From assembly GCA_942493365.1 (NCBI GenBank), contig OW818697.1, forward strand, positions 930,001-994,000: 64,000 nucleotides of DNA, in the 5' to 3' direction. Shown here in pieces: positions 8,291-16,654 of the stretch (the stretch's first letter is position 1; every line of letters begins with the position of its first letter). The notes beneath the pieces are model-generated. The model did not search any database. It saw nothing but the letters and a program-made list of their open reading frames with translations, and was not told where the DNA came from. A program made the translations under genes and the position numbers. Origin of the DNA: UBA8949 sp942493365 (lineage in GTDB: Bacteria > Bacillota > Clostridia > Saccharofermentanales > UBA5734).

Positions 8291-9300
8291 GACTTGGACG
8301 AACCAATCTTCTGGTAAGCCGCACCGGTTTTGGCGCGCTGCCGATCCAGCGGTTGTCGTTTACCGATGCCGGCGCGCTTCTGCGCCAAGCCTATGATCAC
8401 GGCATCAACTTTTTTGATACCGCGCGCATGTACAGCGACAGCGAAGCGAAAATCGGACAGGCCCTGGGCGACGTGCGTAAGGACATCGTCATTGCCACCA
8501 AAGCGATGGCCACTGACAAAAAGACATTGCTCGAGCAGTTGGTGACCAGTTTGCGCAATTTGCGGACCGACCATGTTGACATCCTGCAGCTGCACAACCC
8601 CAAGGTTCTGCCCGACCCGCAGGACCCAAATAGTTCTTATGCCGGTCTGCGCGAGGCGCAGCAAAAAGGCTGGGTCCGCTTCATCGGGCTGACCAACCAC
8701 AGCATTGCTCTCGCCCTGGCGGCGGCCAATTCTGGCCTTTACGACACCATCCAGTTTCCGCTCAACTCCATTGTGACCGATCAGGACCTGGAGATTGTCC
8801 AGCGGTGTAAAGCCAACGACCTTGGCCTGATTGCTATGAAAGGACTGTCCGGCGGCCTGATCACCAACGTGGCCAGCAGCTTCGCCTTTTTGCGTCAGTT
8901 CGACAATGTCGTGCCGATTTGGGGCGTGCAGCGTCTCAGTGAACTGGAGCAATTTCTGGCATTCGAACAAAATCCGCCACCACTCGACGAGGCAATGTGG
9001 GCCGCCATCCAAAAAGATCGCGCCGAACTGGCCGGCGACTTTTGCCGCGGCTGCGGCTATTGCCTGCCTTGTCCGGCGGGCATCGATATCCCGATGCAGG
9101 CCAGGATGGCGCTGCTGCTGCGCCGCGCGCCGCCGCAGCAGTTTTTGACCGACGACTACCGGGCCAGAATGCAACTGATCAACGACTGCCAGAACTGCGG
9201 GCATTGCAAGGATAATTGCCCCTACGGCCTCGACACGCCGGCTCTCCTGCAACGAATGCTGAAGAATTATGAGGAGTTTTACGAAAATTTCGTATTATAG
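8278..9300 (+). CDS. Aldo/keto reductase with C-terminal 4Fe-4S ferredoxin domain
   Basis: A 340-residue cytoplasmic oxidoreductase. Residues 1-260 form an aldo/keto reductase barrel with the catalytic tetrad visible as FFDTARMYSDSE (Asp, Tyr), IATKAMA (Lys) and LQLHNP (His). The C-terminus carries two cysteine clusters, CRGCGYCLPCPAGI and CQNCGHCKDNCPYG, matching the 4Fe-4S extension of clostridial members. Electrons may thus pass between NAD(P)H or ferredoxin and a carbonyl substrate; the substrate is unknown. ATG 8278 follows GGAGGTTGATCAT inside the end of the VanZ-like gene. A longer upstream in-frame extension overlaps that gene and lacks a ribosome-binding site. Confidence 0.92.
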   Translation: MEKMRLGRTNLLVSRTGFGALPIQRLSFTDAGALLRQAYDHGINFFDTARMYSDSEAKIGQALGDVRKDIVIATKAMATDKKTLLEQLVTSLRNLRTDHVDILQLHNPKVLPDPQDPNSSYAGLREAQQKGWVRFIGLTNHSIALALAAANSGLYDTIQFPLNSIVTDQDLEIVQRCKANDLGLIAMKGLSGGLITNVASSFAFLRQFDNVVPIWGVQRLSELEQFLAFEQNPPPLDEAMWAAIQKDRAELAGDFCRGCGYCLPCPAGIDIPMQARMALLLRRAPPQQFLTDDYRARMQLINDCQNCGHCKDNCPYGLDTPALLQRMLKNYEEFYENFVL

Positions 9301-9342
9301 ATAGGTACAACTTAATCGAGATGTACTATAAATAAAGCTAAC

Positions 9343-9372
9343 TTGAATTTAAACACTATAATATGTTATGAT
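9343..9372 (+). promoter_or_regulatory. Candidate promoter of the GH2 gene
   Basis: TTGAAT (9343-9348), an 18-bp spacer and TATGAT (9367-9372) would start transcription about 20 bp before ATG 9404. A TATAAT at 9357-9362 is an alternative -10 without a good -35. This arrangement argues against using the upstream ATG at 9368 as the start codon. Confidence 0.45.
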
Positions 9373-9403
9373 AGCCGCTGATCTAACAATTGAGGCGGGT
9401 TTT

Positions 9404-11854
9404 ATGCTGGAACAAAAATTTAACGAAAACTGGAAATTTTGGCTGGAAAAAGATTCTTTTGCGTTGGTCTGGGATGTGCCCAAAAACGCGCAGGACGTCA
9501 CCCTTCCGCACGATGCCATGATGGCCGGCGCTCCACACGCGGACAGCCTCAACAAGGGCAACACCGGTTTCTACGACGGCGGTGTTTACACCTACGTCAA
9601 AATGATGGATATTCCGGTGGCGTATCGGGATAAAACCGTGATCCTGAAATTCGAAGGCGTTTACATGAACGCCTTTGTCTATATTAACGGCCAGTTGGCC
9701 GGCAAATGCCCCAACGGCTACACGACCTTCTATGTCGCGATGAATAATTTTCTCAATTACGGACAGATCAACGAAATCCGTGTCTCGGTCCGCAACAGCG
9801 CAATGACTAACAGCCGCTGGTATTCGGGCGGCGGCATCTACCGCGATGTCTGTCTGCTGGTGGCTGAACCGGCCTACCTGATACCGGATGGCGTCCAGAT
9901 TGTGACCGAAAGCGCAGACGCCGATTATGGGGTCATTCAGGTGGTTACCGAAATCAAAAACCGCCATTTCAACCGGATCAATCTGCGCGTCGAAACAGCG
10001 ATCCAGGACGAGCAGGGCCGGCCGGTTTGCGCCGACACCTACAGCGTCAGTTTGTTTGCCGGGCAGACGACCAAAATCAGCCGCCGCCTCGCGCTCAGTC
10101 AACCCCAGACCTGGTCGGCCGAAACGCCCTATCTTTACAATTGCCGTACCCGACTGCTGGAGCTGGACAAGTTGCTCGACGAAAGTATCACGTCCTTTGG
10201 CGTGCGCACCCTGCAGCTTGACACCCAGCGCGGACTGCGCGTCAACGGCCAGACCGTCAAACTCAGAGGCGCCTGTATTCACCATGACAGCGGCCTGTTG
10301 GGCGCAGCAACCTACGAGGCCGCCCAAAACCGACAAGTGCGCAAACTTAAGGCGGCGGGCTTCAACGCCATCCGCATGGCGCACCACCCGATGGCATCGG
10401 CCATGCTGCGCGCTTGCGATCGCTACGGGATGTACGTGATGGATGAAAGCTTTGACATGTGGACGCGCTTCAAGTCGGACAGCGACTACGCTCAGAGCTT
10501 TTCCGAGTGGTGGGCGTTTGACCTGGAAGCCATGGTGCGCAAAGACATCAACCACCCCTCGGTTATTATGTATTCGCTGGGCAATGAAATTCCCGAAATC
10601 GGAACCGATTTGGGTGCCGACCTCTGTCGTCAGATGGCCGAGAAGGTCAAAGCGCTGGACAGCACCCGCTACACTCTGGCCTCAATCAATGGCGTTTTCG
10701 CCGCCGACGACGGTCTGGGGCAGATCGTGGGTGATGTCATCGCCAAGGACAACGCCCGCACGCCGGGTTCGTTTGAAGGCAATGTCAACAAATTTATGGC
10801 CAATATGGTCGATTATTCTGACGACGTCGCGGTGCATCCGGTCATTTCGCGGGCTCTGGACAAAGCCTGCGCCGCGACCGACATCGCCGGTTACAATTAC
10901 ATGACCGGCCGTTACGAGTCCGACGCTGTCGACTATCCCAACCGGGTGATCGTCGGCAGCGAAACCTTTACCTTTGAGATTGCCCGAAATTGGGACCTCG
11001 TCGAAAAATTGAACCCTGTCATCGGTGACTTCACCTGGACCGGCTGGGACTACATCGGCGAAGCCGGTATCGGTGTGCCGGGCTATCAGTTCGGCGACGG
11101 CGGTTTTGGCGCCAAATTCCCCTGCCAGTTGGCTTTCTGCGGCGACATAGACATCACAGGCTACCGCCGGCCAGCCTCGTATTACCGGGAGATTGTTTTC
11201 GGACTGAGAACCGCGCCCTACATCGCGATTCAGAACGCCTATCATTATGGCGAAAAGCTGCTGTCTACGCCCTGGACCTTTGGCGATACCACCGCCAGTT
11301 GGACCTGGTCCGGCTGCGAGAATAAGCCGGTGATCGTTGAGGTTTACTCAGCCGGGACTGAAGTTGAGCTGCTTTGCAATGGTCTGTCGCTGGGCAAAAA
11401 GCCTTCCGGCAAAGCGGTCGGCTTCAAAACCGTTTTTGAGACGATTTATACGCCAGGCGAAATCAAGGCTGTAACTTACCAGGACGGCCAGATCATCGGC
11501 GAGATGGCCCTGCATACAGCACAGGCGGAGCGCCACCTGATTTTGGAATGCGAATGCGACCAACCTGAAAAGGGCCAGTTGATCTTCCTGCCGATCAGTA
11601 TCTGCGACGCTCAGGGCAACGTGGCCACCGATCAGGCCGCCCGTCTCAGGATCGACGTTCAGGGCAATGCCAGACTTTTGGGTTTTGGCAGCGGCAACCC
11701 CAAGCCGACCGACGTTTTCACCGGCCATGAAACCGCGCCCTACAATGGCCGCGCCCAGGCCATCCTGCTGGCTGGCGAAGACAAGGGCAAGTTCACGGTC
11801 ACACTATCGGCCGAGGGCTTTGCTGATGTGACGCTGACGTTGGACATCAAGTAA
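9404..11854 (+). CDS. Glycoside hydrolase family 2 (beta-galactosidase-like)
   Basis: An 816-residue retaining glycosidase with no signal peptide, so probably acting on imported oligosaccharides. Order: GH2 sugar-binding jelly roll (about 1-140, with WYSGGGIYRDVCL), an Ig-like domain (about 150-255), and a TIM barrel (about 260-560) with the acid/base motif YSLGNEIPEI (Glu about 394) and nucleophile motif VGSETFTF (Glu about 519). C-terminal beta-sandwich modules follow, the last with GSGNPKPTDVFTGHE, typical of GH2 C-terminal domains. ATG 9404 follows GAGGCGGG. Beta-galactosidase is the default prediction, but GH2 also includes beta-glucuronidases and exo-mannosidases. It appears to be monocistronic. 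Confidence 0.88.
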   Translation: MLEQKFNENWKFWLEKDSFALVWDVPKNAQDVTLPHDAMMAGAPHADSLNKGNTGFYDGGVYTYVKMMDIPVAYRDKTVILKFEGVYMNAFVYINGQLAGKCPNGYTTFYVAMNNFLNYGQINEIRVSVRNSAMTNSRWYSGGGIYRDVCLLVAEPAYLIPDGVQIVTESADADYGVIQVVTEIKNRHFNRINLRVETAIQDEQGRPVCADTYSVSLFAGQTTKISRRLALSQPQTWSAETPYLYNCRTRLLELDKLLDESITSFGVRTLQLDTQRGLRVNGQTVKLRGACIHHDSGLLGAATYEAAQNRQVRKLKAAGFNAIRMAHHPMASAMLRACDRYGMYVMDESFDMWTRFKSDSDYAQSFSEWWAFDLEAMVRKDINHPSVIMYSLGNEIPEIGTDLGADLCRQMAEKVKALDSTRYTLASINGVFAADDGLGQIVGDVIAKDNARTPGSFEGNVNKFMANMVDYSDDVAVHPVISRALDKACAATDIAGYNYMTGRYESDAVDYPNRVIVGSETFTFEIARNWDLVEKLNPVIGDFTWTGWDYIGEAGIGVPGYQFGDGGFGAKFPCQLAFCGDIDITGYRRPASYYREIVFGLRTAPYIAIQNAYHYGEKLLSTPWTFGDTTASWTWSGCENKPVIVEVYSAGTEVELLCNGLSLGKKPSGKAVGFKTVFETIYTPGEIKAVTYQDGQIIGEMALHTAQAERHLILECECDQPEKGQLIFLPISICDAQGNVATDQAARLRIDVQGNARLLGFGSGNPKPTDVFTGHETAPYNGRAQAILLAGEDKGKFTVTLSAEGFADVTLTLDIK

Positions 11855-11977
11855 GCGGCGACGCTTGCGACTGTGCCAAGGTGATTGCAAGCCTTATTTG
11901 ACGTATCGCATATACACCACGGACAGCTTGCCAAAGTCAGAGCTAAAACATTCAACGATCATCGCTCTTGTGCTTGG

Positions 11978-12691
11978 TTATTGTGGGATGTTAAAGGAAT
12001 TTTCCTCTTTGGCCAGCTTTTTCTTTTTCTGCGCTTTCAGGACCAGTCCGACGACTAAACCGACAATCCCGCCAGTGACGGCACCAATACCGGCGAACGT
12101 CAGAATCCATACCAACGGATTTTCTTTGACGAGCAATTCATCTTTGAACATGAAGGTGTTGATAGCGGCGACACCCTTGTTGTATTCGGCTTCGCTAAAG
12201 GCAAACATGGTCAGGGTAATATTATAGATGTGATTTTTAGATGATAAATTGTAGGAAAATTGACGAACATCAACCGTTGTGCCGCTGATACTATAAGTGA
12301 CATCCATGTCTATTACGATAGCATCATAAGTATTGACCTTATCAAGTTTTGTGCTTATGCCATTAATCGTGGCTGAAGAACCTTCCCCGTATGCCGCTTG
12401 CAATTGATCGTTCAATCCCACTGTAATATTTTCTTCAAATTTTTTCAATTCTTGAGCACTGGCACCAGACATGCTAGCTTTTTCATCATTAGGGCTAATC
12501 GTTATGTTGATGTTTGCTGAACCATCGGCGTTGGCCCACAAGGCTTGGCCTTCAGTCATCAATGTGTAATCAGCGGGTGGTGTGAATTCGAAAATGTCAT
12601 TGGAAAAGGCGAAAGCAGAGATGCAGCTAAAGGTGACAATCAGAATGGTTAGTGCGATCAAGGACAAGATTTTTGCAATTTTCATCTTCAA
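11978..12691 (-). CDS. Hypothetical secreted protein with C-terminal membrane anchor
   Basis: A 237-residue protein I do not recognise. It has a classical signal peptide (residues 1-28, ending SAFA), an extracytoplasmic domain of about 150 residues resembling small lipocalin- or PsbP-like proteins in strand pattern (FEFTPPADYTLMTEGQALWA; a pair of segments beginning YDAIVIDMDVTYSI), one C-terminal transmembrane helix (about 193-220, glycine-rich) and a lysine-rich cytoplasmic tail. The topology is therefore type I membrane protein facing outward. ATG 12691 follows AAAGGACACC; a second ATG six bases later is also possible. Lower GC than its neighbours. It faces the end of the GH2 gene. Confidence 0.75.
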   Translation of the reverse strand: MKMKIAKILSLIALTILIVTFSCISAFAFSNDIFEFTPPADYTLMTEGQALWANADGSANINITISPNDEKASMSGASAQELKKFEENITVGLNDQLQAAYGEGSSATINGISTKLDKVNTYDAIVIDMDVTYSISGTTVDVRQFSYNLSSKNHIYNITLTMFAFSEAEYNKGVAAINTFMFKDELLVKENPLVWILTFAGIGAVTGGIVGLVVGLVLKAQKKKKLAKEENSFNIPQ

Positions 12692-12769
12692 GGTGTCCTT
12701 TCAATTTTATTGTTTTCATGATATTGATTTCAATCTGAGATGTCAATAACCGGCGTTTGGATGAATGTT

Positions 12770-12842
12770 TCATGACATTCTGACGTCAACGTCTGTCATG
12801 ACCGTTTAGTCGTTTGACATTGCGACGATATCCTGATAAAAG
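12770..12842 (+). promoter_or_regulatory. Promoter and inverted-repeat operator of the symporter operon
   Basis: TCATGACA (12770-12777) and TGTCATGA (12794-12801) form a perfect 8-bp inverted repeat around a centre containing GACGTC. Downstream, TTGACA (12814-12819), a 17-bp spacer and a weak -10 TAAAAG (12837-12842) precede the symporter start at 12887. The inverted repeat lies just upstream of the -35, a position typical of an activator site. Confidence 0.5.
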
Positions 12843-12886
12843 GGAAGTATCTATACTTTGGTTGCCAAATAAATGGAGGGGTGTTC

Positions 12887-13183
12887 ATGTCTCACGGTCC
12901 GTCAACAGTCTGGAAAGATGATAGTTCAACCAAATACAAAACCAAATTGGGCGTCATCATGTTTTTAATCTATGCCTTGATTTACAGCATATTTATCTTC
13001 ATCAATGTGTCTTTTCCCGCATGGATGCGGATCAGTGTTGGCAGTCTTAATGTCGCCATAGTCTATGGTTTTGGCCTGATCGTTGTTGCAGTTGTGCAGG
13101 CGTTTATTTACAACCACTTGTGCACCTTGGCTGAACGCAAGGCCAAACTCGAAGACTTTACTGACGAAGGAGGCGGAATCTGA
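12887..13183 (+). CDS. DUF485-type small membrane subunit of a sodium:solute symporter
   Basis: A 98-residue protein with two transmembrane helices (about 22-42 and 55-80), a charged N-terminus and a cytosolic acidic tail, matching the DUF485/YjcH family that accompanies acetate-type sodium:solute symporters. ATG 12887 follows GGAGGGGTGTTC; the preceding in-frame GTG at 12881 falls inside that spacing and is less likely. Its TGA stop overlaps the next gene's ATG by one base (TGATG), indicating coupled translation in a two-gene operon. The subunit's exact role is not established; stabilising or modulating the transporter is the usual inference. Confidence 0.85.
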   Translation: MSHGPSTVWKDDSSTKYKTKLGVIMFLIYALIYSIFIFINVSFPAWMRISVGSLNVAIVYGFGLIVVAVVQAFIYNHLCTLAERKAKLEDFTDEGGGI

Positions 13184-15120
13184 TGAATTACGTTGCGTCT
13201 CCTCTAGCGATCGTCATCTTTATTGCCATTGTTACGTCGGTCCTGCTGATCTCCTATCATTTCGCGCGCAAAGCCAAGTCGGCATCCGGTTATTACGCCG
13301 CCGGCGGGTCCATTCACTGGTCGGTCAACGGCGTGGCCTTTGCCGGCGACTATCTCTCGGCGGCCTCCTTTTTGGGCATCTGCGGCATGATCGCAACCTA
13401 CGGCTATGACGGCTTTCTGTATTCGATCGGCTATCTGGCGGGATGGGTCGTCGCGCTCTTTGTTGTTGCCGAGCCGATGAAGCGTCTTGGCAAATTTACC
13501 TTTACAGATGCTCTCGATGCCAAATTTAAATCGCCCGGTATCAAGCTGATGGGCGCCATCAGCACCCTGCTGGTTTCGATGTTCTATCTGATCCCACAGA
13601 TGGTCGGCGCTGGCGCGCTGGTCACACCGTTGCTCGGCCTGCCGCACGAAGCCGGCGTCATCATGGTCGGTGTGATTGTCATCCTAATTGTCGCGACGGC
13701 CGGGATGGCCTCGACCACTTATGTGCAGTTTCTCAAAGGCTCGCTGCTGATTATCTTCTCGCTGGTCGTCGTCTTTTTGGTGCTGTCCAGAGGACTGACC
13801 ACCACGCCGGACCAAGGCGGCAACGTACCCTACCACCAATTCATCACGCTGAAGGTGTCTGAAGTCACAGATACCGACCTCAAGCTTGAAGACAACAGTT
13901 ATAGTTTTGACAAGATCATTGACACCGGCAAATTTAAATTGATCAAGCTGAACAAAGACGGCATTGTCAGTTATTGGACGATGGATGTCGACCAGAAACT
14001 GTTGTCTGAGACCCAGACCATTGTGCATCAGGCCGATGGCACGGAATTGTACAATGGTTATCCCAAAGCCGACGGTAAGTTTTATCTGGTTGGCAATATG
14101 AGTGAAATCGATGGCCAGACAACGGGCATTTCGCCCAAAACCATGGATCTGCTCAGTTTTTCGGCCGCCATCAAAAACGGCACGGTTCTGCGCTGGGGCA
14201 AACAGGTGGTCACCGACGGCGACAGCAAAGTGACCTGCTACTACCAGATTCCTACCGCCGGTGAGGACGTGATGAGCCCCGGCCTCAAATACAAAGTTGA
14301 CTCGGCCAAGGGCGCAACCACCAATGACAAGCTCAACTTCATTTCGCTGATGCTCGCGCTCTTCTGCGGCACCGCGGCACTGCCCCATATCCTGATCCGC
14401 TACTACACGGTCAGCAGCCCGGCGGCGGCTCGTAAATCAACCATTGTCGCCATCGCCGTCATCGGCCTCTTCTACGTCCTGACGCTCTATATGGGCTTGG
14501 GGGCAATGACCAATGGCGTCCTCGACCTGACCAATGACAACATGGCTGCGCCCTTGCTGGCCCAGAGCTTCGGCGTTTCAATCTTTGCGATTATTTCCGC
14601 CATCGCCTTTGCCACCGTGTTGGGCACCGTCAGCGGTCTGATTATCGCCGCGTCCGGCGCTGTCGCGCATGACCTGGTTGATGGGCTGCTCAAGCGCAAT
14701 CTCAGCGACAAGAAGAAGGTTGCCTGGGGCAAAATCACCGCCATCGTTGTGGGCTGTATCGCCATGGTGCTTGGTATAATTTTCAAAAACATGAATGTCT
14801 CCTTCCTGGTCGGCTGGGCCTTTGCCGTCGCGGCGTCGGCCAATCTGCCGGCCATCATCATGATCCTGTTCTGGAAACGGACAACGGCCAAAGGTGTCAT
14901 TGCCTCGATCACCATTGGTCTGATTTCATCGCTGACCCTGATCCTGCTGTCTCAGGATACCTACACGCTGGTCTATGGGATTACGGATCAGGTCGCGCCG
15001 ATTGCGATCAGCAATCCAGCAATCTTCTCGATCCCGCTGAGTTTTATCGTCCTGGTGATCGTTTCCTTGCTGACGCAAAACGACAATAAAAAACTTGAGG
15101 TGGCGAAAATCACCGAATAG
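13183..15120 (+). CDS. Sodium:solute symporter, cation/acetate (ActP-like) type
   Basis: A 645-residue secondary transporter of the SSS family, predicted to bring a monocarboxylate such as acetate into the cell with Na+. Early helices contain ASGYYAAGGSIHWSVNGVAF and GDYLSAASFLG, and later ones GTAALPHILIRYYTV and FATVLGTVSGLIIAASGAVAHD, all typical of the ActP group. E. coli ActP is about 550 residues; here a hydrophilic block of about 175 residues (about 206-382) is inserted in the loop before the LPHILIRYYT helix and is predicted to be extracellular. Its start codon overlaps the DUF485 stop. Substrate specificity within the SSS family cannot be fixed from sequence alone. Confidence 0.9.
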   Translation: MNYVASPLAIVIFIAIVTSVLLISYHFARKAKSASGYYAAGGSIHWSVNGVAFAGDYLSAASFLGICGMIATYGYDGFLYSIGYLAGWVVALFVVAEPMKRLGKFTFTDALDAKFKSPGIKLMGAISTLLVSMFYLIPQMVGAGALVTPLLGLPHEAGVIMVGVIVILIVATAGMASTTYVQFLKGSLLIIFSLVVVFLVLSRGLTTTPDQGGNVPYHQFITLKVSEVTDTDLKLEDNSYSFDKIIDTGKFKLIKLNKDGIVSYWTMDVDQKLLSETQTIVHQADGTELYNGYPKADGKFYLVGNMSEIDGQTTGISPKTMDLLSFSAAIKNGTVLRWGKQVVTDGDSKVTCYYQIPTAGEDVMSPGLKYKVDSAKGATTNDKLNFISLMLALFCGTAALPHILIRYYTVSSPAAARKSTIVAIAVIGLFYVLTLYMGLGAMTNGVLDLTNDNMAAPLLAQSFGVSIFAIISAIAFATVLGTVSGLIIAASGAVAHDLVDGLLKRNLSDKKKVAWGKITAIVVGCIAMVLGIIFKNMNVSFLVGWAFAVAASANLPAIIMILFWKRTTAKGVIASITIGLISSLTLILLSQDTYTLVYGITDQVAPIAISNPAIFSIPLSFIVLVIVSLLTQNDNKKLEVAKITE

Positions 15121-15145
15121 GGAATGACTAACTTGAAAGCAGGGG

Positions 15146-15182
15146 GTCATCCAGATGTGCACGTCGACAGCATCCGGATGAC
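15146..15182 (+). terminator. Hairpin after the symporter gene, possible terminator
   Basis: GTCATCC-A-GATG pairs with CATC-C-GGATGAC (11 bp with one mismatch) 25 bp after the symporter stop. No U-tract follows, so intrinsic termination is uncertain. Confidence 0.35.
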
Positions 15183-15189
15183 TCTGTGC

Positions 15190-15219
15190 TTGACAAGACG
15201 ACCCAATTTGCAGTATAAA
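15190..15219 (+). promoter_or_regulatory. Promoter of the riboswitch-controlled exporter gene
   Basis: TTGACA, an 18-bp spacer and TATAAA predict transcription starting near 15226, the base of the aptamer P1 helix described next. The agreement supports both calls. Confidence 0.75.
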
Positions 15220-15224
15220 TGACC

Positions 15225-15314
15225 TGTTAAGAGGGAGTAGTTTTAATTGCTGAGTCAACATGCTGATGAGATGTCATCTGGCTCCGCAACCTTTGGGTAA
15301 CGAGACTTTTAGCA
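15225..15314 (+). ncRNA. yybP-ykoY manganese riboswitch
   Basis: The leader upstream of the UPF0016 exporter has the features of a yybP-ykoY aptamer. P1 is formed by TGTTAAGAG (15225-15233) pairing with CTTTTAGCA (15306-15314), nine pairs with G-U wobbles. The conserved GGAGTAG loop sequence follows P1, with internal helices between. This riboswitch class senses Mn2+ and commonly controls Mn2+ exporters of exactly this family. The 3' strand of P1 is also part of the terminator stem at 15303-15351, so ligand-stabilised P1 would prevent termination and switch the exporter on. Internal helix assignment was by eye; the gene context and switch logic are strong. Confidence 0.82.
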
Positions 15315-15351
15315 TAATCCTGACGAGGGATTGTGTTAGGGGTCTTTTTTC
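15303..15351 (+). terminator. Riboswitch-controlled intrinsic terminator
   Basis: AGACTTTTAGCATAATCC (15303-15320) can pair along all 18 bases with 15328-15345, including several G-U pairs, around a 7-nt loop, followed by five further T residues. It overlaps the P1 helix of the riboswitch by nine bases, giving mutually exclusive structures. It lies 29 bp before the exporter start codon. Confidence 0.85.
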
Positions 15352-15379
15352 AGCCCATCTTGAAAGGACGAATACAAAA

Positions 15380-16132
15380 ATGGAATCAAACATGATCGCC
15401 TTCCTGTTTGCCACCGGCGCCGTTGTGCTGGCCGAAATGGGCGACAAAACCCAATTACTGGCCATGGCCTTCGCGACCAAGTACAAAGCGTCCAAAGTCA
15501 TGCTCGGCGTCTTCATCGCGACGATCCTCAATCATGCCCTGGCCGTCGCGGTTGGCAACTTCATCACGCAGTTTGAGTCGGCCCAGGTTTGGATTCAAGG
15601 CATTGCCTCACTGTCCTTCATTTTCTTTGGCCTCTGGACCATTCGCGGCGACAGGCTCGATGGCGAAGACAAAAAGGTGTCCAAATTTGGTGCCGTTGCT
15701 ACTGTGGCGATTGCCTTTTTCATCGCGGAGATGGGGGACAAGACCCAACTGGCAACCATCGCGCTGGCAACCAAGTTTCCCAGCGATCCCATCGGCATCC
15801 TGATCGGCACAACCACCGGCATGCTGATCGCTGACGGCATCGGCATCATTGTCGGCGTTGTCCTATGCAAACGTATTCCCGAGCGGACCATCAAGCTCGT
15901 TTCCGCCGCTGCCTTCATCGTCTTCGGCTTCGTCGGCAGCTACCAGGTCGCGACGGAGCAACTGCATCTGTCGACGCCCATCCTGATCTTGGTGTTGGCC
16001 GTGCTGCTGGTGATCACCGGCGCGGCGGCCTACGTGCTGATCCGAAAAAACCGGGAGTACGAAAAGAACAACCCACCGACCGCCCCAGCTTGTCTGATCA
16101 AGCCGGTCGAAACGGAAACAGACGAACAATAA
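15380..16132 (+). CDS. UPF0016/GDT1 family manganese exporter
   Basis: A 250-residue integral membrane protein of the TMEM165/GDT1 (UPF0016) family, cation/H+ antiporter-like proteins that export Mn2+ in bacteria. It has two copies of the signature EMGDKTQ (about residues 19-25 and 117-123), each opening a three-helix repeat, separated by a short charged loop (DRLDGEDKKVSK). The C-terminus is a charged cytosolic tail. ATG 15380 follows GAAAGGACG and fixes the N-terminus only 18 residues before the first motif; an upstream in-frame extension runs into the riboswitch terminator and is rejected. Control by the upstream yybP-ykoY element implies induction by excess manganese. Confidence 0.93.
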   Translation: MESNMIAFLFATGAVVLAEMGDKTQLLAMAFATKYKASKVMLGVFIATILNHALAVAVGNFITQFESAQVWIQGIASLSFIFFGLWTIRGDRLDGEDKKVSKFGAVATVAIAFFIAEMGDKTQLATIALATKFPSDPIGILIGTTTGMLIADGIGIIVGVVLCKRIPERTIKLVSAAAFIVFGFVGSYQVATEQLHLSTPILILVLAVLLVITGAAAYVLIRKNREYEKNNPPTAPACLIKPVETETDEQ

Positions 16133-16235
16133 TTCCGTGCCTTGGGAAACCGCAGGCAAAGCTTTTGTAAGTTAAAATGAAACGAATGGATTGCATCCGT
16201 GTGGTGAGCTCCATTCGGTTTGGAGAAAGCATACT

Positions 16236-16628
16236 ATGGACTTAAAACTGATCCTCGCGATCGTCGCCATTACGCTGGCCTTGATCTTTTACACCATTGG
16301 TGTTTGGGCCGAGCGACGTTCCAAAACCCTGAAGCCTTGGCACGTTGCTGCTTTTTGGACCGGACTTGTTTTTGACGCGATCGGCACGCTGACCATGACC
16401 GTCATCGCTAACAGTGGCTCAACGGTCACCAACGAATTTGCCGCCACCATTCATGGCCTGTCCGGCGTGTTGGCCATTGCCCTGATGATCATTCATGCGC
16501 TTTGGGCGACAATCGTACTGCTCAAGAAGGACGAAAAGAGAAAGCAAACCTTTCATCGTTTCAGCGTTGTCGTCTGGGCAATTTGGCTGGTGCCGTATCT
16601 GGCTGGGATGGTCATGGGCATGCTGTAA
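16236..16628 (+). CDS. HsmA-like (TIGR03987) four-helix membrane protein
   Basis: A 130-residue protein with four transmembrane helices. It resembles the TIGR03987/HsmA family of small Bacillota membrane proteins: an N-terminal helix then WAERRSKTLKPWHVAAFW, GLVFDAIGTLTMTVIA, TIHGLSGVLAIALMIIHALW and a final helix with WLVPYLAGMVMGML. Several His and Trp residues lie in or near helices, as in heme- or quinone-binding membrane proteins, but no function is established. ATG 16236 follows TTTGGAGAAAGC. A disrupted gene follows 26 bp downstream on the same strand with its own ribosome-binding site, suggesting the pair was once an operon. Confidence 0.75.
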   Translation: MDLKLILAIVAITLALIFYTIGVWAERRSKTLKPWHVAAFWTGLVFDAIGTLTMTVIANSGSTVTNEFAATIHGLSGVLAIALMIIHALWATIVLLKKDEKRKQTFHRFSVVVWAIWLVPYLAGMVMGML

Positions 16629-16654
16629 AGGCAACTAACTGAAGGAGAACCTCC

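Noticed and set aside
8242..9252. A 336-codon minus-strand frame opposite the aldo/keto reductase
   Set aside because: The plus strand carries the full catalytic tetrad and Fe-S motifs; the antisense frame has no family features.
9383..10555. A 390-codon open frame on the minus strand inside the GH2 gene
   Set aside because: It is antisense to a gene with clear GH2 catalytic motifs, has low-complexity His/Val/Ala-rich composition and no ribosome-binding site; such frames are common opposite high-GC genes.
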